In this document: positions 36,387 to 46,800 of the stretch, piece after piece | Numbering within the stretch: the first letter of the stretch is position 1 | Layout: the number at the start of each line of letters is the position of its first letter | Origin: Catenulispora sp. EB89 | GTDB taxonomy: Bacteria; Actinomycetota; Actinomycetes; Streptomycetales; Catenulisporaceae | NCBI RefSeq assembly: GCF_041261445.1 | Contig: NZ_JBGCCU010000018.1 | Location: 181,294 to 245,293 of the forward strand | Length of the DNA stretch: 64,000 nucleotides | Reading direction: 5' to 3' | Made by a program: the position numbers and the translations under genes | Notes under the pieces: model-generated | Databases searched by the model: none | Seen by the model: only the letters and a program-made list of their open reading frames with translations | What the model was told of the DNA's origin: nothing

Positions 36387-39300
36387 TCAGGGACGGTGCC
36401 AGTTCTGCTCATTGCCGTAGTCGCACGCGTAGATGATGAGTTGGGTCCCCGGGATGGTGGTGCTGGCCGGGTCGGCCAGGCACATCTGCGAGTGCGGGTT
36501 CCACAGCTGGCCGTCGGAGTCGATGGTCCAGTAGTCCGCCGGAGTCCCGTTGCAGGTGTAGAGGTCGATGCCGGTCCCGCTCGCGGTGCCGCTGCCGGCT
36601 ACCGTGAGGCATTTGCCGCTCGTGGTGATGGTGTTGAGGACGCCACCGGGCTGGGGCGTGATGGTCCATTGCTGCGCCGCGCTGTTGTTGCAGGTGTAGA
36701 TCTGGATGGGGTTGCCGTCGGCGGTGTTGCCGGAGCGGTCGTCAATGCACAGGGCATTGGACAGGGCCGAGGTGATCGCCCCGGTGATCGGCTGGGGGTT
36801 GTGGAATGGTGTGACTTCGTCGGGGGTCAGATAGGCCGCGTAGTAGGAGACGTCGGAGATCTGGCCGGTGAAGTAGCTGGCCCGAGCCACGGTGCTGTTG
36901 CCGGGCGCGTTGATCCAGCTCTTGGTGCTGGTGTTGGCAGGGAAGACGCCGGCGCCGATGTAGTTGAACGGATCCTCGTTGGTGACCGGCGGGCTGCCGG
37001 CCATGCCGACGCGCAGGTCGTTGTCGACGAACAGGCTCTGGTTGGTGCCGTCGCTGGCCAGGGTGGCCTTGTGCCACTGGCCGTCGTTGACGGGCGCGGC
37101 GGAGACCATCGGGCGGACGGAGCCGTTCCAGAACTGGGCGTACAGCCGGCCGTCGGTGCCGATGTACATCACCGGCATGGTGGCGGGGTTGAGGTTGGCG
37201 GGTACGTCATTGCCGGTGCTGACCAGGATCCCCGTGGTGCCGGGTGACGCCTTGAACGACAGCGAGATCGTCAGGGTGTCGGAGGATTTGACCAGGCCCG
37301 TCGGCAGGCCCAGGTAGCCGGTGCTGCCGTCCAGGGCCAGGACCGGCCGTTTGAGAAGCGGGTCGGTGGTCCAGGTCGCCCCGCCTTCCAGCGTGGCCGG
37401 GGTGGCGCCACTGGTGTCGGCGGCGGTGGTGGCGTTTCCGCCGTCGGACAGGGGCCAGGAGTGGCCGGGAGCGAGCAGACTGGTGGTGTGCTGCGCGGTG
37501 AGGGTGCCGCCGGTCAGGAAGTAGTCGGTGGCTGTGGCGTTGCTGGAGTCTGTGGTCCAGATTTCGATGGTCGGGGTGCCGGGTGCGGTGGTGACGTCGG
37601 CGCTGACAAGTACCGGGAGGCCGGCCACGTTGCCCGCCGACTGCCACTGGGTGATCGCTGTCCAGGTGCCGGGGCTGCCTATGGGTGTCGTAGTGCTCTG
37701 ATCGGGGTTGGCGGACTCGTACAGCGTTCCGCTGAGGGTGTTGAGGGCGAACAACACCGTCATGCCGGGGGTCTGGGTGGCGGCCAGCGTGTAGTTGTGC
37801 CAGTCGTTCGTGCCGTCAGGACTTTGGCCGGGAGTGGCAATGGTCTGGCCGTAGGTGTAGTCGCCGAATCTCCCGTCCGGGCTGGTGTACATGTCGAGCT
37901 GGTAGCCGTTCGTCGCGTCGCCGACGATGCCGATCAGGTCCGGGACGGGGTTGCCGGCCAGCGTGGCGTTGCCGGCGGCCACCAGGTCGGCCGGATTGTC
38001 GCCGGCGGCGTTGAGGGCGGTGTCGGCGAGGTTCGGCGCGGTGATCTCCTGCTGCGCGTAGGCGTATGGGCTCAGCGCGGTGGCGTCGCCGTTGCCGAAC
38101 AGCAGGTCGGCGTTGCCTGCCGCGGTGCCGGTCGGATAGTAGGCGGCGATGTCCTGGACGTGGTCGCCGGTGAAGTCGCCGTGCAGGATGTCGGCCCCGG
38201 TCCATTCGGCGGGGCTGGGGGTGGAGCTGGCGCCGGTACCGAGCGCGCCGATGTCGATCGGGGTGGCGAGGTTCCCGTGGCCGTCGCTGGTTCCGAGCCA
38301 CAGCCCGGCGTTCCCGCCGGCGCCGTTGTGCAGGAAGTCGGGATTTCCGTCCCCGTTGATGTCACCGTCGGCGTAGCTCGCGCCGGGGATGCCGACGTCG
38401 AAGGTTGTGGAGGTGACGCTGCCCGGGTTTGCGCCGGCTGACAGGGCGTAGACGGTGAGGATGTTGGCGCCCGCGTGATGCAGCGGCAGGGCGACCGTCT
38501 CGGCGCCGGTGACGGCGGTGACCGAGGCCGGTGCGGATTCGTTCAGTTGGTAGACGTAGCGGGTCGGCGCAGGTCCGGTGCAGGCGGTGGGAGGGGTGGC
38601 GAGCGAGCCGGCACACGGGCCCAGGGTGATGGCTATCGACTGCCCGAGGTCGGGGATGGTCGAGGGCACGGCGACCCCGGGCGCCGAAGGCTGGGCGGGA
38701 TTGTAGGTGAAGGTGCACGGTTGGCCGCTGGTTCCGGGGCCGTTGGTGGGGTTGTAGAGCTTGCCGTCGCTGGTGATGACGTACCACGAGTATTGATACG
38801 CCTGAGTGGCGCCGTTCGGATTCCATCCCTGGATCTTGGTGCGGGGGATGACGATCGGCTGCGGGGAGCCCGAGGTGGTGGTGAGCGCCGAGATCGCGCT
38901 GGCCGCCGGCCCTGAGTCGTAGACCGTCGTTCCGCTGCCGTAATCCTTGATGACGAGCTGGGTGCCGAGTTGTCCGCCGTCGACGTCATTGGGAATGACG
39001 GAGAACGTGACGTCGTCATTGCCGATGGTGACCGCCGAAGGGCTGCCGGTGTTGCAGATCCCGCCGGGCGAGGTGGACGGCAGGCGGGGCAGGCTCGGGG
39101 CGTGCTTGTACTCAGTGGACATGCTCGCGGCGCCATTGTTGCTCAGGAACTCCTTCCACTGCGCGTTGTCGGACTCGTCCGGTGCGCGCAGTCCGAAGGT
39201 CATGTCGGTGGCGCCGACGTGTGCCCGCATGAAAGTGGTGACGTTGAAGTCGACGCTGGTGTTCGGACAGTCGGTACCGTTTGCCGACGCGACCTTGTTG

Positions 39301-40649
39301 CTCATGGCCGGCATGTTGTTCCAGGTGAGGGGGTTTCTGATCGGGCCGGTCCAGTACAGATCCACCTCGGTGGCCGAGGACTTGCAGACGTCGCCGGCCG
39401 AGGTGAACTTCACGTCGGAGGAGAAGATCGTCGCGCCGCTGAGGACCGAGGAGACGCCGAACCGGATGAACGAGCGGGCGGTGTAGTAGCTGCTGTTGCC
39501 GACCTGCAGGATGTTGGCGTCCGGATCGGTGGAGTTGTCGTATTCGTTGTTGCCTGGGTACAGCGTGGACACCGAGCCCCACGCCTGCCGGGCACCGCCG
39601 GACGGAAGCGGATTCCAGGTGGGGTCGATATAGATCGGGAACACCGTGGCCTTGCCGGTCAGCATCACCCGATTGGGCGCCAGGGCGAGCGTCGTATCGC
39701 TCTCGACGCTCTGGTTAGCACGAGTGGTGGGCGGCGCGGGGGACAGCGAACCGGTGACAGGTGCGGTGTGTGCCGCGCGGCCGGGCCCGGATTCGCTGGA
39801 GACGGTGGTAGCGCGTGCGCTCGTTGGGGTCGGCAGCGCGTTGGTGGCGGAGTCCCACATGATGGGTGCGGCTGCGGAGAACACTGGCAGCCCGCCGGCG
39901 CCGGCCCTCGCGGTCAGGTTGCCCTCGGCGTCCTGAGACACGGTTATCCCCTTGGTACGCAACCGCATGCGCAACGTCCCGAGCGCCGGGTCCGCGGCTG
40001 CGCTGGCGTTGCGCACGATCAGAACCTCGGCCAGCCCGCCCTGATCCGTCGCGGTGACCTCCAGGTCGACCCCCGGTAGCACGTTGGCATAGTCGGCGCG
40101 CGCACCGGAGAGGGTGGGTCGCGGCAGGGCGGCCGGCCAAATGATGGACAGGCTGTAGCCAGCATCGGTCAGCACCGCGAGCGGCGAGCTTCCACCACCG
40201 GACAGCGTCACGGCGTTTTCGGTCGCGTTCGGCGACACAGTCCCGTCGGCGTCGCGGTGCAGCGTGGCATCAAGGTTCACCCAAGCCCCGTCTCGCTTGG
40301 TGCGCGTCGGCTGGAGGGACTGTGTCAGCGTGAAGGTGCCGCTCGGGTTTGCGGCCACCATCGAGGTAGGCGTGGTCAGCGCGTCCACGGTGACCCGTGC
40401 GCCGCTGCTTCGGGCTCGCGCCGACGCCGCCGACTCGGCTCGCTCGGTGAGCGATGCCTGCTGTGCCGCCCCCGAGGATTGAGCGCCAGTGGACGTCCCG
40501 GCGCTCGGCTGCGTCGCTGTGGCTTGCGAAGGCGCACTGATAGCGAGGGCACACGCAGCCGCCACCGCGACTGCCAGGATGATCCGGGCCCGGGCGCGTG
40601 CCCAGGGGAACATGGGTGAACGCTGGCGCATCAGGGTGGTTCCCTTCAT
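36387..40649 (-). CDS. Giant secreted protein with FG-GAP repeats, LamG and ricin-type lectin domains
   Basis: This 1420-residue protein has a signal peptide (Arg-rich start, hydrophobic helix about 20-40, then SQATA). After a DNRLRE-like beta region (VMLTGKATVFPIYIDPTWNP; AARSFIRFGVSS-like strands), FG-GAP-type calcium loops appear (DGDINGDGNPDF; GDFTGDHVQDI). A LamG-like segment follows (LALDGSTGYLGLP, DGQWHKATLASDG). The last 130 residues are a ricin B beta-trefoil (QQWTITPQPGG, CLTVAGSG, QNWHRP). All domains bind carbohydrate or surfaces, and no catalytic site is seen. It diverges from the RHS giant across a shared 234-base promoter. Actinomycetes often pair such proteins, so I infer joint action at the cell surface. 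Confidence 0.85.
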   Translation of the reverse strand: MKGTTLMRQRSPMFPWARARARIILAVAVAAACALAISAPSQATATQPSAGTSTGAQSSGAAQQASLTERAESAASARARSSGARVTVDALTTPTSMVAANPSGTFTLTQSLQPTRTKRDGAWVNLDATLHRDADGTVSPNATENAVTLSGGGSSPLAVLTDAGYSLSIIWPAALPRPTLSGARADYANVLPGVDLEVTATDQGGLAEVLIVRNASAAADPALGTLRMRLRTKGITVSQDAEGNLTARAGAGGLPVFSAAAPIMWDSATNALPTPTSARATTVSSESGPGRAAHTAPVTGSLSPAPPTTRANQSVESDTTLALAPNRVMLTGKATVFPIYIDPTWNPLPSGGARQAWGSVSTLYPGNNEYDNSTDPDANILQVGNSSYYTARSFIRFGVSSVLSGATIFSSDVKFTSAGDVCKSSATEVDLYWTGPIRNPLTWNNMPAMSNKVASANGTDCPNTSVDFNVTTFMRAHVGATDMTFGLRAPDESDNAQWKEFLSNNGAASMSTEYKHAPSLPRLPSTSPGGICNTGSPSAVTIGNDDVTFSVIPNDVDGGQLGTQLVIKDYGSGTTVYDSGPAASAISALTTTSGSPQPIVIPRTKIQGWNPNGATQAYQYSWYVITSDGKLYNPTNGPGTSGQPCTFTYNPAQPSAPGVAVPSTIPDLGQSIAITLGPCAGSLATPPTACTGPAPTRYVYQLNESAPASVTAVTGAETVALPLHHAGANILTVYALSAGANPGSVTSTTFDVGIPGASYADGDINGDGNPDFLHNGAGGNAGLWLGTSDGHGNLATPIDIGALGTGASSTPSPAEWTGADILHGDFTGDHVQDIAAYYPTGTAAGNADLLFGNGDATALSPYAYAQQEITAPNLADTALNAAGDNPADLVAAGNATLAGNPVPDLIGIVGDATNGYQLDMYTSPDGRFGDYTYGQTIATPGQSPDGTNDWHNYTLAATQTPGMTVLFALNTLSGTLYESANPDQSTTTPIGSPGTWTAITQWQSAGNVAGLPVLVSADVTTAPGTPTIEIWTTDSSNATATDYFLTGGTLTAQHTTSLLAPGHSWPLSDGGNATTAADTSGATPATLEGGATWTTDPLLKRPVLALDGSTGYLGLPTGLVKSSDTLTISLSFKASPGTTGILVSTGNDVPANLNPATMPVMYIGTDGRLYAQFWNGSVRPMVSAAPVNDGQWHKATLASDGTNQSLFVDNDLRVGMAGSPPVTNEDPFNYIGAGVFPANTSTKSWINAPGNSTVARASYFTGQISDVSYYAAYLTPDEVTPFHNPQPITGAITSALSNALCIDDRSGNTADGNPIQIYTCNNSAAQQWTITPQPGGVLNTITTSGKCLTVAGSGTASGTGIDLYTCNGTPADYWTIDSDGQLWNPHSQMCLADPASTTIPGTQLIIYACDYGNEQNWHRP

Positions 40650-40883
40650 TGCCGAGTCCTGCGGAGATCTGAATTCTCACCGCGTGTGACCGCACAAAGA
40701 CTAGAAAAGCGCTCGCTATATGTCGTCGGACCAGGACAGGAGGTCAGGGTCGACCTGAGCGATATACAGGACGGGGCGCTGCCGCTGTGGTCGACCTCTG
40801 ATGTGCATCCGTGGTGGGACGACTTCGGATATCGACACTCATAGCCTTTGTTGCGCATCTGTTCGCAGGTATTCGGACGACAC
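40650..40883. promoter_or_regulatory. Divergent promoter of the lectin/RHS pair with two GGTCGACC palindromes
   Basis: The 234-base gap between two giant divergent genes contains GGTCGACCT at 40748-40756 and again at 40789-40797, 41 bases apart (about four helical turns). GGTCGACC is itself a perfect palindrome. Two identical palindromes on one helix face suggest a cooperative operator for co-regulation. No factor can be named. Confidence 0.45.
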
Positions 40884-43800
40884 ATGAAGGTGGTCGTGGT
40901 GCGCGGAACAGGCTGGATGGAAAGAAGGATCGGGCGGATCAGCCGATCCCGTCCCGTGATCGGGATGATTGCGCTGGCAACCGTCGGCGCCACGCTGGTG
41001 TCTGCCGGGCATCCGGCTGCCGCCGCCGCGCCGCGTTTGCCTTCGGTGCCGACGATGTCGGCCTCGCAGGGCGTGCGTGCGTTCGCCTACCAAGCCCCTC
41101 GGCTGTCTGCTCACTCCGTCGAGCAGCCCTATCAGGCCACGACGGTGTCATGGCCGGCTGCGTCCGTCGGAGTGGCTGATCTGACCCGAAGCCAGGCCCG
41201 GGCGGTTCCTGTCACCGGCATGCCGGTGTGGGTGCAGCAGGCCGGCAGCTCAGACGACAGTGTTCAGAATCCTGCTCAGAACCCTGCCAAGCTGACCGTG
41301 CGGATGACCAGCCATCAGGCCGCGATTGCCGCCGGTGTCACCGGTGTGGCGTTCACCGTCACACCGGACGGTCCCGTCCCGGCAGCATCGCGGGGCGCGC
41401 TGAGGATCGGCGTGAACTACGCCGGCTTCGAAGACGCCTACGGCGGGAACTATGGATCCCGGTTGCGGCTGGTCGAGCTGCCGGGCTGCGCGCTGACCAC
41501 CCCACAGGTGCAAGCCTGCCGCACTGCGACCCCGTTGGCCGGTGCGCTCAACGATGTCAGCGCCCGCAGCGTATCGGCCCTGATGCCTGCCGGCCGTGTG
41601 AGCAGCTCGCCGATGGTGGTCGCGGCGACCAGCACGGCCGCCGGCGGCGACGGCGGCGGGTCGGCCGGCACGTACTCGGCCACCACTCTCAAGCCGTCCG
41701 GCTCGTGGGCAGCGGGCGGATCGACTGGCTCCTTCACCTACGACTACCCCATCAGCGTCCCGCCAGCCGCCTCGAAGCTGACCCCGACGGTCGGGCTGTC
41801 CTATGACTCAGGCACCGTGGACGGCCAGACCGCGGCGACCCAGGCGCAGGCTTCGTGGGCCGGCGACGGCTGGTCCACCGGACAGTCGTTCATCGAGCAG
41901 TCCTTCGCCGCTTGCTCCGACAGCCCGGAGGGCTCCGCCGCGCCCCAGTCAACCAGCGACGAGTGCTACGACGGACCGATCCTGACGCTCTCAATGAACG
42001 GCACGTCCACCGCGCTGGTGTGGGATTCGGGGAAGAAGACCTACAAGACCGAGAAAGACAACGGCGATGTGGTCACCCGAATAACCGGTTCGGACAACGG
42101 ATCGGGAACGCACGACATGGACTACTGGAAGATCACCGACCGCACCGGTACGAGCTACTACTTCGGGCTCAATCACCTGCCCGGCTGGTCCGCGTCGGAC
42201 GCCGCGACCGACTCGGTGGACTCGGTACCGGTGTTCTCCGCCCATGCCGGCGATCCGTGCTACGACGCTGACTGGGCGAATTCGGTCTGCACGATGGCCT
42301 ACCGGTGGAACCTGGACTTCGTCACCGACATCCATGAGAACGCGATGGCCTACTACTACACTCAGGACACCAACGCCTACGGCGAGAACGGTGACACCAC
42401 CAGCGCCACCAGCTACGTGCGGGACTCCCACCTCAGCCGCATCGACTACGGACTGACCGCGACCAACGCCTATTCGGTCAACGGCGGCCACGCGCCGGAC
42501 CAGGTGGTGTATGCCACCGCCGACCGCTGCCTGTCGGGCACTTGTGACCCGCTGAACTCCGCGAACGCGAAGAACTGGCCGGACGTGCCGGAAGACCTGC
42601 AGTGCACGGCGAAGGCCACGTGCAAGGTGAACGGCCCGTCGTTCTACTCGACCGTGCGCCTGGTCGGCATCACAACCCGGCAGTGGACCGGGTCGGCATA
42701 CGCGCAGGTGGATTCGTGGAGGCTCGATCAGTCCATGCCGGCGACCGGGGACGGCACGTCGCCGACGCTGTGGCTGTCGTCGATCACCCACACCGGCGCG
42801 GACACCACCGCGGGCGGCTCCTCGGTCACGTTGCCGAGCGTCAGCTTCACGCCGATCGACCTGCAGAACCGGGTGGCCACCCACGACGGACTGCCCATCC
42901 TGACCCGAAACCGGATCGCCGCGATCACCAACGAGAGCGGCGCGGTGATCGGCGTCGGGTACGAACAAGTCACCGCCTGTTCCTCGCCAGTGTCGATCAC
43001 AGCGTCGTCGAACACGTCGTCGTGCTACCCGGTGTACTGGACGCCGTTCGGCTACCCCAAACCGATGCAGGACTGGTTCATCAAGTACCAGGTCCAGCAG
43101 GTCACCGTGGCCGACCCGACCGGTGGCGCCCCCGTGATGTCCACTGTGTACAAGTACCTCGGTGGTGGCGGATGGCACTACGACGACAACGAGGTCGTCA
43201 AGGCCAAGTACCGCACCTACGGGCAGTGGCGTGGCTTCGGTGATGTGCAGACCTTCACCGGCCAGGGCAACGACGCCCAGACCGAGGCCGAGACCACCTA
43301 CTACCGAGGCATGTCCGACGACAACGACACCAACGACGTGACGTTGACCGACTCACAGGGCGGCAAACACGACGACCTCGACCGGCTGGCCGGGAAGACC
43401 TTGGAGACCACTGACTACGATTTCGCCGGCGGTTCGATTCTCGGCTCGACCATCGATTCCTACTGGGTGTCCGCGGCCGTCGCCACCCGCGCCCGAACCG
43501 GGCTGCCGACGTTGACGGCCAACGCTACCGGCCAGGTCGAGCAGTGGACCCGCACCGCGATCACCGACGGCCCGACCACGTGGCGCAAGACCGAAAGCGA
43601 CACCGCCTACGACACCGGCACGTCTGACGCCACCTTTGGCGAACCGCTGGTCCAGTTCGCGCATGGCGACCTGGCCGACCCCACCCAGCAACGCTGCACG
43701 ACCACCACGTACGCACCGGCCGACACGACCGCGAACCTCGTTGGCCTGGCATCCGAGGTCGAAGTCGACGCCGATCCCTGCGGTGGCACGAATCCGGCCG

Positions 43801-46800
43801 GCGCCACGGTTCCCACCGCGACGCAACTGAACGCGCTCACCGCGCCGGCATCGGTGAACCGACCCACTGACGTGGTGTCCGACACCCGCACCATCTACGA
43901 CGACCCGGCGCTCGCGCAAACCTGGCCGCAACCGTCGACCCTGCCCACCAAAGCTGTCCCCACCAAGGGTGACGTGTCCGAAGTCCTGCAGGCCAACGGT
44001 TACACCGCGGGCGCGTTCACCTATCAGGTCAACAAGGCCGACACCTACGACACCATCGGGCGCCCGTTGGACTCGTTTGACCCGCTGGGGCGCGACACCC
44101 AGACCAGCTACACGACGACCAACGGCCTGACCACCGCCGTCAAGACCACCAACCCGCTCGGCCAGACCACCAGCCAGACCCTCGATCCACTACGCGGTGC
44201 GGCCACCGCCAGTACCGACCCGAACGGCATCACCACCACCACGCACTACGACGGACTGGGCCGGCTGATCGCGGTCTGGGAGTACGGCCGGCCGACCACC
44301 GCTCCGGCGAACTCGCTATTCGGTTACCAGGTCTCGCAGACTGCCCCGACGGTGGTCACCAGGAAGGTTATGAACGACCAAGAGCAGTACAACGCGGCGA
44401 CCACGCTGTACGACGGGCTGCTGCGCGTTCGCCAGACTCAGCAGCCCACCCCGCAGGGCGGACGCCTGGTCACCGACACGTTCTACGACAGCCGTGGCTG
44501 GGTGGGCAAGAAGAACACCAACTGGTGGGATCCGACGACCACACCGGGCGCCACGCTGGTCACCGTGCCGGACTCCCAGGTGGACGACCAGGACGTGACC
44601 GCGTTCAACGGCTCGGGACAACCCGTCCTGGACACTTCGTACGACAGGTCTGCCATCCGATCGCAAACCGCGACGGCATACACAGGCGACAAAACAGTCA
44701 CTGTGCCGCTGAACGCCACCGGCCAGCCGTTCGCCGGGGGTGCCGCGACCGCCACCGTCACCGACGCGCTGGGCCGCACTGTGGAGAAGGACGACTACAC
44801 CACGCTCCCCACCGTCACGGTCACGGCCAGCGCGATCACCACTGTCGCGATCACCGGCGGCAGCACGCAGGCGACGCAGTATGTGTACAACACAGTAGGA
44901 CAGCAGACCGACGTCAAGGACGTCACGACCGGCGAGGACTGGAGCTCCGGCTACAACCTGCTGGGCCAGACGGTCACCAAGACGGACCCCGACGCCGGCA
45001 CATCCACGATGGCGTACGACCCGGCCGGCAACGTACTCCAGACAACCGACTCGCGGAACAAGACGATCTCGTTCACCTACGACGGCCTGAACCGCAAGAC
45101 CGGTGAGTTCGACGCGCCGGTGCCCGGTCAGGTGCCTGACAACCAACTCATCGGCTGGGTCTACGACAACGCCAACAACGCCGTCGCCGGGATGAGCGAT
45201 CCGATCGGCAAGCTCACGACCGCGACCAGCTATGTCGGTGCAAACGCCTACGTCGACCAGCAAAGCGGATTCAACGCCAACGGGGAATCCCTCGGCGAGA
45301 CCATCACGATTCCCGCCGCCGAAGGCGCGCTGGCCGGGTCCTACGCGTTCACCCACACCTATACCAGCGGCACCGCCCTGCCCGACCACGACAGCTATCC
45401 GGCATCGCCCGGTGGCGGGGCACTGCCCGCCGAAACCGTCACCCACGCCTACGAGACCTCACTTGACCTACCCGTCGGGCCAGGCGGACTGGCCAGCTAC
45501 AGCGACAATGCCGACTACACCCCCGACAGGCAGGTCGCCGAGCTCGAACTCGGCCTCAACCAGGGAGCTCACGCCGACCTGACCAACACCTACGACCCGC
45601 ACACCCGCTCGCTCACCGACGCACAGGTCACCAACATCACGGTGTCCGCGACACCGCTGGACGACACCAGCTACTTCTACGACCCGGCAGGAAACCCCAC
45701 CGACCAGACCGACAAACGCCTCACCGCCGGCACGGTCACCGCCGAAACCCAGTGTTTCGGTTACGACAGCCTCGACCGACTCACCCAGGCCTGGACCGCC
45801 ACCGACAGTTGCGCCGCCGACCCCACCACAAACGACGGGGCCACCATCGGCGACGGCATCACCGGCAGCGCGTACTGGACCAGTTGGACCTTCGACCCCC
45901 TGGGCCAGCCCACCAAGCAGGTCAACCACGGCATCGCCGGCGCCCAGGACGCCGTTACCACCTACACCTACGGCACAACCCAACCCAACACTCTTACCGC
46001 CACCACCACGACCGGCCCAGCGGGCACATCGGCCACGAGCTACGGCGCCGACTCCGCAGGCAACACCACGACCCGCGACACATCCGCCAACGGTGATCAG
46101 AGCCTCACCTGGTCCGATGCCGGACAACTCACCTCCGTGGCCACCACGTCGGGCGCCTCCAGCTACATTTATGGCGCCAGCGGCACTCTGCTGCTCCAGA
46201 AGGATCTCGGCCGGACCACGCTCTACCTGCCGCAGGAAGAACTCCAACTCGACACCAGCACCGGCGCGATCACCGGCAACCGCTACTACGCCCTACCTGG
46301 CGGCGGCCAAGCCGTGCGCAGCGGTGCCGGCCCGAACTACAGCTTCGAGATCACCAACTCCCAGGGCACCGGGTTGCTGGTTCTCGACAGCACCCTGACC
46401 GTGCCGACCTGGCGACAGTTCACCGCCTACGGCGCGCCCCGCGGTGCCCTGTCGGCTACCTGGCCGGACAACAAGGGCTTCCTCAACGACCCCGACGATA
46501 CGTCCACCGGCCTTACCAACATCGGTGCCCGATGGTACGACCCGGCCACCGGCCGATTCCTCTCCGTCGACCCGCTGTTCGAAGCCGACTCGTCGCAGGA
46601 GGAGAACGGCTACACCTACTCCGGCGACAATCCCATAGCCAAGAGCGACCCCACCGGCCTGCGTCCCGCCGACTGCTACGGTGCCTGCGAAACGTCCTAC
46701 CTCAACGGCCTGCACTCGAACGGCGGCTACCGCGGCATGGGCGAAAGCGGCTACTCGGCCGGCTACCCGGGCTACTATTTCGGCGGCATCGTGAACAACT

